From contig NZ_CP032286.1 of the NCBI RefSeq assembly GCF_002165305.2, forward strand, positions 2,232,001-2,296,000: a stretch of 64,000 nucleotides of DNA, written 5' to 3'. Both the position numbers and the translations under genes were made by a program. Each line of letters begins with the position of its first letter. The first letter of the stretch is position 1. The notes below the pieces were generated by a model. The model was not told where the DNA came from. It saw only the letters and a program-made list of their open reading frames with translations, and ran no database searches. This document shows positions 55,056 through 64,000 of the stretch, piece by piece. This DNA comes from Acinetobacter sp. WCHA55. Its GTDB lineage: Bacteria; Pseudomonadota; Gammaproteobacteria; Pseudomonadales; Moraxellaceae.

Positions 55056-55832
55056 ATGAACTTACAAACGCTACCCGGCTTATTCATTTCTCATGGCTCT
55101 CCCATGCTTGCGTTGAATCCAGAGCAAGTTGGGCCTGCGTTACATCGTTTAGGCTTAAACTTACCTACACCAAAAGCAATTGTGATTATGTCCGCCCACT
55201 GGGAAAGTAACTCACTTGAAGTAAGTACTGGAGTCCGTCCTGAGACATGGCATGACTTTCGAGGCTTTCCTGCTGAGCTTTATGACATTCGCTACCCCGC
55301 ACCCGGTCAGCCTGTTTTAGCTGAAGAAATTCTACATTTATTGGCAGAAGCAGGTTTTTCAGCTCATGCAAACAGTACCCGTCCGCGTGATCATGGCGTT
55401 TGGATGCCTTTACTCCATATGTATCCAGATGCAGACATCCCTGTGGTGGAAATCTCACTCCCGATGAATCTGTCGGCAGAGGAGATTTATAAAATTGGAC
55501 AAACGCTTGCACCACTACGCGAACAGCAGGTCTTGCTCATTGGCTCAGGGAGTATTACCCATAACTTAGCCGAGTTGTCGTGGCATGGTCAGTCACAAGC
55601 GGTACCTGAGTGGGCTTCAACGTTTCGTAATCATGTCGTCGCGAAACTCAGCCATCAGGACTTTGACGCGGTTTTAGACTGGGAATCGATCCCTTTTGTC
55701 CGCCGTAACCACCCAACGTTGGAACACTTTGCCCCAATATTCTTTACGATGGGCACAGGTCATCGTTTTAATATTGTACATAGTAGTTTTACTATGGGTG
55801 CACTAGGCATGGACATTTACCGTTTCGATTAA
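55056..55832 (+). CDS. LigB-type extradiol dioxygenase family protein (YgiD-like)
   Basis: 258 residues. ISHGSPMLAL, the His residues of MSAHWES and IGSGSITHNL, and HDFRGFPAELYDIRYPAPG match the YgiD/4,5-DOPA dioxygenase branch of the LigB superfamily. It is a cytoplasmic metal enzyme. Its substrate in this organism is unknown, and it is 20 kb from the catabolic island so not obviously part of it. Confidence 0.87.
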   Translation: MNLQTLPGLFISHGSPMLALNPEQVGPALHRLGLNLPTPKAIVIMSAHWESNSLEVSTGVRPETWHDFRGFPAELYDIRYPAPGQPVLAEEILHLLAEAGFSAHANSTRPRDHGVWMPLLHMYPDADIPVVEISLPMNLSAEEIYKIGQTLAPLREQQVLLIGSGSITHNLAELSWHGQSQAVPEWASTFRNHVVAKLSHQDFDAVLDWESIPFVRRNHPTLEHFAPIFFTMGTGHRFNIVHSSFTMGALGMDIYRFD

Positions 55833-55973
55833 TGTATGAAAATTATTTATATATTAACAAAAAAATATTTATGGATACATTTTGAAACCCAAAAGAACTG
55901 AATGTATCCATTCTTTTAAAAACAACATCGGATATCATGTATCTTGTTATTTTAAATCAAGAACTTGTAACCC

Positions 55974-56756
55974 ATGAAATTAAAATATTTAGCGATTGCC
56001 CTTTTTCCACTCGCGCTGGCTGCTTGCCAATCATCTGATATTCAAAAAGTAGGAGATTTGGCTGTGTCTGTACTACAACAACAAAATGCAGATCAAACAC
56101 TCACAAACTACCATTGGAGCGCGAACACCGCAGATGCGCCTAAACCTTTGGTTTTAAACTTTGACAAACAAGCTGGTCGCTTAGGCATTGCAACCAGTTG
56201 TAACGGTATGGGTACCAGTTGGAAAGTTGAGAATAATCAAATCGTGACGGGTAACCTGATGGCGACTCAAATGGCATGTGAACCAAAAGCTATGGCTCAA
56301 GAAAGTGTCGCAGCAGATTTATTTGACAACCGTAAGGCACCTTTTGTTTTAAACCTAAATGATCCTGATGCACCAACACTGACCGTGGTATCGGCAAAAG
56401 GTGAAAAAATTGTATTCACAGGTAAGCAAACGGCTGAAGCGAAATATCAAAGCCAAGGTGAAACTGTTTTCTTAGAAATTTCACCAGAAACCAAAACATG
56501 TTCTGCAGGTGTTGCTCGTGTGGAATGCTTACAAGTTCGTGAAATTAAGTATGCTGAAAATGGCGTAAAAACACAGGTCGATAAAGACTGGACGTTATTC
56601 TATAACCACATTGATGGTTTCACCCACAATCCGAAAGAACGTCAAATCGTGCGTGTGAAGCGTTATGAAATTCAAAACCCTGCGGCTGACCAATCAAAAT
56701 ATGCTTATGTTCAAGACATGATTATTGAACGCGAAGCGGTAAAAGGCTCATTGTAA
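55974..56756 (+). CDS. META and DUF4377 domain lipoprotein
   Basis: 260 residues. Lipoprotein signal LALAACQSS. META/HslJ-type domain (about 45-135: YHWSANTADAP, SCNGMGTSWKVENNQIV, TQMAC) followed by a DUF4377-like domain (about 160-240: VFLEISPETKTCSAG, CLQVREI, WTLFYNHIDGF). A periplasm-facing lipid-anchored protein of unknown function. It ends before a bidirectional terminator shared with gdhA. Confidence 0.82.
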   Translation: MKLKYLAIALFPLALAACQSSDIQKVGDLAVSVLQQQNADQTLTNYHWSANTADAPKPLVLNFDKQAGRLGIATSCNGMGTSWKVENNQIVTGNLMATQMACEPKAMAQESVAADLFDNRKAPFVLNLNDPDAPTLTVVSAKGEKIVFTGKQTAEAKYQSQGETVFLEISPETKTCSAGVARVECLQVREIKYAENGVKTQVDKDWTLFYNHIDGFTHNPKERQIVRVKRYEIQNPAADQSKYAYVQDMIIEREAVKGSL

Positions 56757-56772
56757 TCGTTCAATGATCTGT

Positions 56773-56802
56773 AAAAACCGAGGCTATCGCCTCGGTTTTT
56801 TA
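56773..56802. terminator. bidirectional terminator between the META protein gene and gdhA
   Basis: AAAAACCGAGGC and GCCTCGGTTTTT form a perfect 12-bp stem with a 4-base loop; T runs on both strands. Confidence 0.93.
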
Positions 56803-56829
56803 TAGGGATTTTTCTAAGTATATGTAAAC

Positions 56830-58520
<1,691 letters not shown>

Positions 58521-59315
58521 ATGAATTCGCACATTTCCCTGATCCAAACTATCGATGCTCTCCTTCCCCAAACCCAATGTGGACTCTGCGGACATCGTGA
58601 TGGATGTCTGCCTTATGCCCAAGCCATCAACGAAGGTGAGGCAGCCAATAAGTGTGTACCTGGTGGGCAGCCTGTAGCTAATGCATTGGCTCAGTTACTA
58701 AACCGACCAGAATTAGTTGCAGAGAAAAGTGTTTGGCCTCTGCAAGCCGATGGTCGTCCACAGAGAATGAAAGCAATCATTCGTGAAGATGAATGCATTG
58801 GTTGTACCAAATGTATTAGTGCCTGTCCTGTAGATGCCATTATTGGCTCGGGTAAACTCATGCACAGCATTTTGACTGACCTGTGTACAGGCTGTGAACT
58901 GTGTATTCCCCCTTGTCCTGTTGACTGTATTGACCTTATTCCAGATGTAAACGGCATACCGACGGAAATCTTGCGTAAAGCTGAACAAGATGATTTAAGA
59001 CAACGCTATTACGCACACATTCAGCGTGAGGAAAAACAGCGTCTACACCGTAAAGGTCCAGTGGTTCGTGCGGAAATTGATACGGCGTTATTTGCCAAGT
59101 TTTCAGCACAGAACGATGCTGTACCTGATATTCAGATCATTGAAAAAGAACCAGAAATGGCAGCAAAACCAGATGCAAAATCCACCATTGAGCTGGCGAA
59201 ATTACGTGTACAAATTAAAAAACTAGAAAAGCAACTCAGCGTGCGTGAAGATGTAAAAAAACGTCTATTGTTAGATGACTTAACCCAACAGCTTAATCAG
59301 TTACAGGAAGCTTAG
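58521..59315 (+). CDS. RnfB/RsxB-like ferredoxin-type protein
   Basis: 264 residues. RnfB Fe-S domain [19 protein letters not shown] at the N-terminus without the membrane anchor of true RnfB, then two 4Fe-4S motifs [12 protein letters not shown] and [12 protein letters not shown], and a charged coiled-coil tail. No other rnf genes are in the window, so it probably works alone as an electron carrier. Position before nth is as in E. coli, where rsx genes precede nth. Confidence 0.85.
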   Translation: MNSHISLIQTIDALLPQTQCGLCGHRDGCLPYAQAINEGEAANKCVPGGQPVANALAQLLNRPELVAEKSVWPLQADGRPQRMKAIIREDECIGCTKCISACPVDAIIGSGKLMHSILTDLCTGCELCIPPCPVDCIDLIPDVNGIPTEILRKAEQDDLRQRYYAHIQREEKQRLHRKGPVVRAEIDTALFAKFSAQNDAVPDIQIIEKEPEMAAKPDAKSTIELAKLRVQIKKLEKQLSVREDVKKRLLLDDLTQQLNQLQEA

Positions 59316-59351
59316 AGCATGCTAACCACAAGCGGAAAACCTGTAAAAAAC

Positions 59352-60029
59352 ATGACCAAAAAGCAAATCCAAATCTTTTTTGAACGTTTACGAGCACAAC
59401 GCCCAAACCCAAAAACTGAATTGAATTATTCAAGTCCTTTTGAGCTGTTAGTAGCCGTAACCTTATCTGCTCAAGCAACGGATGTGAGCGTCAACAAAGC
59501 CACTGATAAACTCTTTCCAATTGCCAATACACCTGAAACGATTTATGCCTTGGGGGTAGATGGTTTAAAAGCCTATATTAAAACTATAGGTTTATATAAT
59601 TCAAAGGCTGAGAATATTATCAAAGCCTGTAAAATTCTGATTGAAAAACATAACAGCATCGTGCCAAACAACCGCGCCGATTTAGAGGCCTTGCCCGGTG
59701 TAGGACGAAAAACAGCCAATGTGGTGTTAAATACTGCTTTTGGACAACCAACAATGGCGGTCGATACACATATTTTTCGTTTAGGCAATCGTACGGGCTT
59801 AGCGGTCGGCAAAAATGTGCTTGAAGTCGAACATCGTTTGGTAAAAGTCATTCCGAAAGAATTTATTGTCGACTCGCATCATTGGCTCATTTTACATGGT
59901 CGATACTGCTGTATCGCACGCAAACCGAAATGTCATGAGTGTATTGTTTCAGATGTGTGTAACTGGCCAGATCGTTTTGAATTTGGTGCAGCACGTATTG
60001 CCACAACGATGATAGAAACTGAACACTAA
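59352..60029 (+). CDS. nth: endonuclease III
   Basis: 225 residues from the ATG at 59352 (an ATG at 59319 is also in frame). Helix-hairpin-helix LPGVGRKTANVVL with catalytic Lys, catalytic Asp in VDTHIFR, and a C-x6-C-x2-C-x5-C iron-sulfur loop (CIARKPKCHECIVSDVC). It removes oxidised pyrimidines and nicks the abasic site. It follows rnfB closely and is probably co-transcribed. Confidence 0.95.
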   Translation: MTKKQIQIFFERLRAQRPNPKTELNYSSPFELLVAVTLSAQATDVSVNKATDKLFPIANTPETIYALGVDGLKAYIKTIGLYNSKAENIIKACKILIEKHNSIVPNNRADLEALPGVGRKTANVVLNTAFGQPTMAVDTHIFRLGNRTGLAVGKNVLEVEHRLVKVIPKEFIVDSHHWLILHGRYCCIARKPKCHECIVSDVCNWPDRFEFGAARIATTMIETEH

Positions 60030-60043
60030 AGTTCAGTTTTTTT
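60016..60043 (+). terminator. terminator overlapping the nth stop
   Basis: AAACTGAAC (60016) and GTTCAGTTT (60031) pair around a 6-base loop that includes the stop codon, then a T run. Confidence 0.85.
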
Positions 60044-60047
60044 ATTT

Positions 60048-60239
60048 TTAATTCGATTTATCTTTTAAATCTTGCTGCAATTTCGGATGCAACTGACGTT
60101 CTGGTTGCTTCTTCGACATTTTTTCTTGTTTACTGACATCGCGTAGCATTTTTACGCTGATATAAAACAGACCCACTAATACCGCCGCAGCAACAATAAT
60201 TAAAACAATGATTCCAACTTGTGCCACACGCGACTCCAT
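60048..60239 (-). CDS. small single-span membrane protein
   Basis: 63 residues: one N-terminal transmembrane helix (VGIIVLIIVAAAVLVGLFYI) and a basic, Gln/Lys-rich C-terminal tail that would be cytoplasmic. Function is unknown. It is 82 bases beyond the adk gene on the same strand, separated by adk's terminator. Confidence 0.6.
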   Translation of the reverse strand: MESRVAQVGIIVLIIVAAAVLVGLFYISVKMLRDVSKQEKMSKKQPERQLHPKLQQDLKDKSN

Positions 60240-60249
60240 TTTAAGAGGA

Positions 60250-60286
60250 TCAAGAAAAAGAGCCCTAATATGACTTAGAGCTCTTT
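60250..60286 (-). terminator. terminator of adk
   Basis: AAAGAGC (60257) and GCTCTTT (60280) pair; on the minus strand a T run follows, 35 bases after the adk stop. Confidence 0.65.
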
Positions 60287-60321
60287 CAATGTCAAAACAT
60301 TGCCATGTTTAAAACATGCAA

Positions 60322-60993
<672 letters not shown>

Positions 60994-61058
60994 TCATTTA
61001 AACAATATATTTGACGCTTTATACATGCCGACAAATTCGACATGTTTTTAGCATCTAA

Positions 61059-62375
61059 TTATAAGAAAGCTACAAACAAATGTATTGTACCCGCAATGAA
61101 GCCAGTTACCCCACCCAATAAAATCAAAATCCATTCGTCTTCCTGAAATGCAGGACGTAATAAGTTTTGAAATTCTTTCGGCGTTAGCTCCCGAATACGA
61201 TCTCTAAACATTTGATAGATTTTCTGTGCACGGCTCGCATTGAACGCTGGGTCGCATACAGGCACCATCGTAATTTCAATTGAACGATCAATCAAGTCCG
61301 TCTTGAGCTTTGCGTATTCACGTGGCCCCAAAGACAGCTGCAAAGATGTTCTCACCAATGGTGTTTCCATGATTTCATTAATATGGCGCTTGACAATACG
61401 ACGGGTCTTGTCCTTTTTATTGCCATACATCATTTCAGTCATGATAGATTTTAACGTAATCAGGTCTTCTGTGACTACACTCGCAAACACATCAGACACT
61501 TCTTCTTGGCGCTTCATGAACGCGCCTTGTACATTATAAGTCCCAATGCGCGGAATCACAGGTTTAATCCATGGAAACTTACGATCTTTTGTTAATTCAG
61601 TCAGTTGCAGATATCGAACATAGTGTGGCTCAATTGGGTTAAACACCATCCAAATGGCAATCCAGTTGGTTAAGAAGCCCCATACTGCCGCCCAAAATGG
61701 CACGGTCCAATGCCATGGCACCACAAACCAAACAATCATTTGGAAGATACCAAAGAACATCCCGATGAGTGCACTGATATGCCAAATAAAGTTGATTTCT
61801 TTCTGACCCACTTTCAAGAACATACGCACCATCAGTCTGCGGTCACCTTCCATTTGGCTGACCACCATATCGCGCATATCCACAAGTGACTCGACGTTCA
61901 TGGTCAGTTCGGTCACTAATTCTCTGAGCACAGCTGGAAGCTGTTTGTGTGCCTGCGCATAAATTCGACGCTTAATCGAATAAGGTAAGTTTTCCCAAAG
62001 TACTGCATTGCGGTCAATCATGACTTCATCAATCAAGTGCTCAAGTTCAAAACCGACTTGTTCACCAATGATTCGCGCCATATCCTCAGGATCCATAGCA
62101 TCTAAAAATTCACGCAAAGAACCGAGTTTGGATAAGGTGTTATCGGTAATGATGCCTGAGATACGCCCCGCTTTTCTGGGCACAATACCCTGCCAACCCA
62201 CAGGCAAGGGACCTATATGGAAGCCCCAAAAGTTAATCGGATAAAAGACCATTTTCAGGGCCATCCAAACATGCGCCCAAGTCACAAAAGCAGTCACAGG
62301 AATAATGCTGAGTACAGCCCAAAAATCGGGTCGATTCAAAAAGGTTTGCCACAACTGATTGACGTACTCAAGCAT
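61059..62375 (-). CDS. DUF445 membrane protein, chromosomal copy
   Basis: 438 residues. Shares with the island protein at 34046 the N-terminal hydrophobic segment, GWQGIVPRKAGRISGI, the central IGMFFGIFQMIVWFVVP pair of helices and the closing ILILLGGVTGFIAG. Probably inner-membrane with large periplasmic or cytoplasmic middle. Function is unknown. It lies next to adk on the same strand, 77 bases upstream of its start. Confidence 0.87.
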   Translation of the reverse strand: MLEYVNQLWQTFLNRPDFWAVLSIIPVTAFVTWAHVWMALKMVFYPINFWGFHIGPLPVGWQGIVPRKAGRISGIITDNTLSKLGSLREFLDAMDPEDMARIIGEQVGFELEHLIDEVMIDRNAVLWENLPYSIKRRIYAQAHKQLPAVLRELVTELTMNVESLVDMRDMVVSQMEGDRRLMVRMFLKVGQKEINFIWHISALIGMFFGIFQMIVWFVVPWHWTVPFWAAVWGFLTNWIAIWMVFNPIEPHYVRYLQLTELTKDRKFPWIKPVIPRIGTYNVQGAFMKRQEEVSDVFASVVTEDLITLKSIMTEMMYGNKKDKTRRIVKRHINEIMETPLVRTSLQLSLGPREYAKLKTDLIDRSIEITMVPVCDPAFNASRAQKIYQMFRDRIRELTPKEFQNLLRPAFQEDEWILILLGGVTGFIAGTIHLFVAFL

Positions 62376-62438
62376 GCATAACTTCCATATTTAATTTTAT
62401 TAACTGAATTATATAGCGTTTTAAAAAAGATATTGTGT

Positions 62439-62957
62439 CTACAAACCGAAACTTAGAGTATAGGAAAATTGTAGTCTCGGTTCTGTTTCTGCAACCACAT
62501 AGCCCGATTTTGCTTCGAGTTTTTCCCCCGCACCAATCCCCACGCTGAAAGTGCTGATTCGCTCAGGACTAAGTAACACATAAGCAAGATCTACACCACC
62601 ACCGAGGCGAGATTCGTACTCGCCATCTACTTTCTTGCTATCAATATGCCCTGCATAAACACCGAGATAATAACCATTTTTATCTTTACCAGTAAAATGA
62701 ACTGGAAATCTAAAACCCATTTGACCACCTATAGGGTAATCATCATTGATAAATACCCCAGCTTTTGCATATGCAATGCCATAAGGATTCACCCATTCCA
62801 GATTGGTGTGCAGTAATTTCTGCGTTACACCAGCTCCCACATTCCACGTTTGAGCACTGCCAGCAGGAATTTTCGCATCTGGCAAAAAGGAATTATCTTG
62901 AGCGTAGGCTACGTTTGCACAGGCAACAAGTGCCAACACTGGATAAATTCTTGTCAT
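62439..62957 (-). CDS. exported outer-membrane-like protein of unknown function
   Basis: About 172 residues from the ATG at 62957. Signal peptide cleaved near AYA-QDN; the mature chain alternates hydrophobic and polar residues in short beta strands and ends in SYTLSFGL. A small beta-barrel outer membrane protein is the simplest reading. No family is recognised. It is divergent from mrdA. Confidence 0.65.
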   Translation of the reverse strand: MTRIYPVLALVACANVAYAQDNSFLPDAKIPAGSAQTWNVGAGVTQKLLHTNLEWVNPYGIAYAKAGVFINDDYPIGGQMGFRFPVHFTGKDKNGYYLGVYAGHIDSKKVDGEYESRLGGGVDLAYVLLSPERISTFSVGIGAGEKLEAKSGYVVAETEPRLQFSYTLSFGL

Positions 62958-63198
62958 TATTGTCACCATTATCCGTAATGTTATTTTAGTAATTGGTCCC
63001 TTTTTACAGGATTTTGACTGTAGCAGAATTTATAAAACACTTATATACAGCTATTTATATTTTTCATGTCTATAAAGTCAAAATTTAGGCAAAAATGAAA
63101 AGCAGATGCAGCGATAACAAATATCAAAACAGTGTGACATGCGTTAGAATAGCGCGCAGGTATTTTCCTCTTTATCCATGTGTTTAAGTCGATTTGGT

Positions 63199-64000
63199 AT
63201 GAAACAGCACTTTCCTTTAAAAAATGTCCAACAAGAAAAGCGCATTTTTCGAAATCGTACCTTTATATCCATGGGTATTGTGGTCTTTTTCTTGCTGATT
63301 TTAGTCACTCGCTATGCCTATTTGCAGCTGGTTCAATTTGATGAGTTTTCAACTGCATCCGATCAAAACCGTATCCGCCTACAACCTTTAGCCCCTGCAC
63401 GTGGTTATATTTATGACCGCAACGGTGTGCTGTTGGCGGACAACTATCCCGTCTTTACCGCGACGATGAGTCGAGCGGATGTGACGGATATTGATGCCAC
63501 AATTAAACGTTTAACGCCAATCTTAGAACTCACCTCTGACGATATTGAGCGCTTTAACAGTCGTATTAAAACCTCACGTAAAACAGAACGCGTTTCCATT
63601 AAACTTAATCTTAATGAAAACGATATTGCTCGCTTTAGCGAAGTTAAATATCAATTCCCTGGGGTTAATATCGAAACCCAGATGACGCGCTACTATCCAC
63701 ATGGCGAGCTGTTTGCCCATGTGATTGGTTATGTGGGTCGAATTAACGATAAAGAATTAAAAAGCATCAATAAAGATTTGTATGCGGGCACCAACCTGAT
63801 TGGTAAGATTGGGGTAGAAAAGTCCTATGAAGATTTGTTGCATGGTGTACCAGGAAATGAGTCTGTAGAAGCCGATGCACATGGTAACGTGCTGCGCCAT
63901 TTAGGCCGTAAAGAACCCATTCGTGGTAATGACTTATATCTTTCACTCGATTATGGCTTGCAAACGGTTGCCTCAGAGCAGCTTGCAGGTCGTCGTGGTG
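63199..64000 (+). CDS. mrdA: penicillin-binding protein 2 (partial at the window end)
   Basis: The frame starts at 63199 and runs off the window, with about 267 residues visible. A single N-terminal membrane helix (GIVVFFLLILVTRYAYLQL) is followed by the PBP2 dimerisation domain with LAPARGYIYDRNGVLLADN and GVEKSYEDLLHG. It is the rod-shape transpeptidase acting with RodA in lateral wall growth. The catalytic SxxK is beyond the edge. An in-frame ORF of this size on the other strand is absent, supporting it. Confidence 0.95.
   Translation, partial: MKQHFPLKNVQQEKRIFRNRTFISMGIVVFFLLILVTRYAYLQLVQFDEFSTASDQNRIRLQPLAPARGYIYDRNGVLLADNYPVFTATMSRADVTDIDATIKRLTPILELTSDDIERFNSRIKTSRKTERVSIKLNLNENDIARFSEVKYQFPGVNIETQMTRYYPHGELFAHVIGYVGRINDKELKSINKDLYAGTNLIGKIGVEKSYEDLLHGVPGNESVEADAHGNVLRHLGRKEPIRGNDLYLSLDYGLQTVASEQLAGRRG

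Overview
The window is a chromosomal segment of a gammaproteobacterium of the genus Acinetobacter. The species cannot be fixed from the sequence alone. The basis is the gene order nudJ-mnmA-hflD-purB, the ygfB/pepP/ubiH/ubiI versus zapA-6S RNA arrangement, a lon gene directly after ygfA, a SutA-like small acidic protein, Acinetobacter-type protein sequences, and low GC.

Layout. 0-6.6 kb: a four-repeat membrane protein, a stop-interrupted MerR-like fragment, two tandem paralogous exported proteins, PBP5/6 carboxypeptidase, a gamma-carbonic anhydrase-like protein, and a divergent LysR/isochorismatase-type hydrolase pair. 6.9-11.8 kb: nudJ-mnmA-hflD-purB, a DUF2238 membrane protein and sutA-like. 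12-19.4 kb: the ubiquinone hydroxylase/pepP/ygfB block, split by an IS5-family (IS903-like) element carrying a beheaded GGDEF gene at its edge, then a coiled-coil gene, zapA and the 6S RNA gene ssrS.

19.3-37.8 kb is the most interesting part: an 18.4-kb island inserted at the 3' end of ssrS and bounded by a perfect 58-bp direct repeat of that end. It carries a complete meta-cleavage aromatic pathway: flavin hydroxylase, VOC extradiol dioxygenase, C-C hydrolase, hydratase, aldolase and acylating acetaldehyde dehydrogenase. It also has an FAH-family protein, an ACMSD-type amidohydrolase, a FadL-type porin, a metallo-beta-lactamase-fold lipoprotein, an SDR, a TetR regulator, and DUF445 and DUF2147 genes. 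TTGAACA/TGTTCAA dyads recur in its promoters and look like a common operator. Iterons of the GTAGGCA type lie near the right repeat, as expected of integrase arm sites, but no integrase gene is visible. One degenerate IS903-like element lies beside the left repeat and one degenerate IS3 element lies near the right repeat.

38-49.4 kb: a 5-oxoproline utilisation-type operon (NRAMP-family transporter, PxpA, DUF1445, fused PxpB-PxpC, biotin carboxylase-BCCP) with a LysR gene upstream. Next come a copper-type P-ATPase with three YHS domains and a divergent MerR/CueR-like regulator. ygfA, normally next to 6S RNA, now lies 30 kb away behind cueR. 50-64 kb is core genome: lon, a VOC protein, a candidate sRNA, an M28 peptidase, rlmH, a ygiD-like dioxygenase, a META/DUF4377 lipoprotein, gdhA, rnfB, nth, adk, a second DUF445 protein, an outer-membrane-type protein, and the start of mrdA running off the window.
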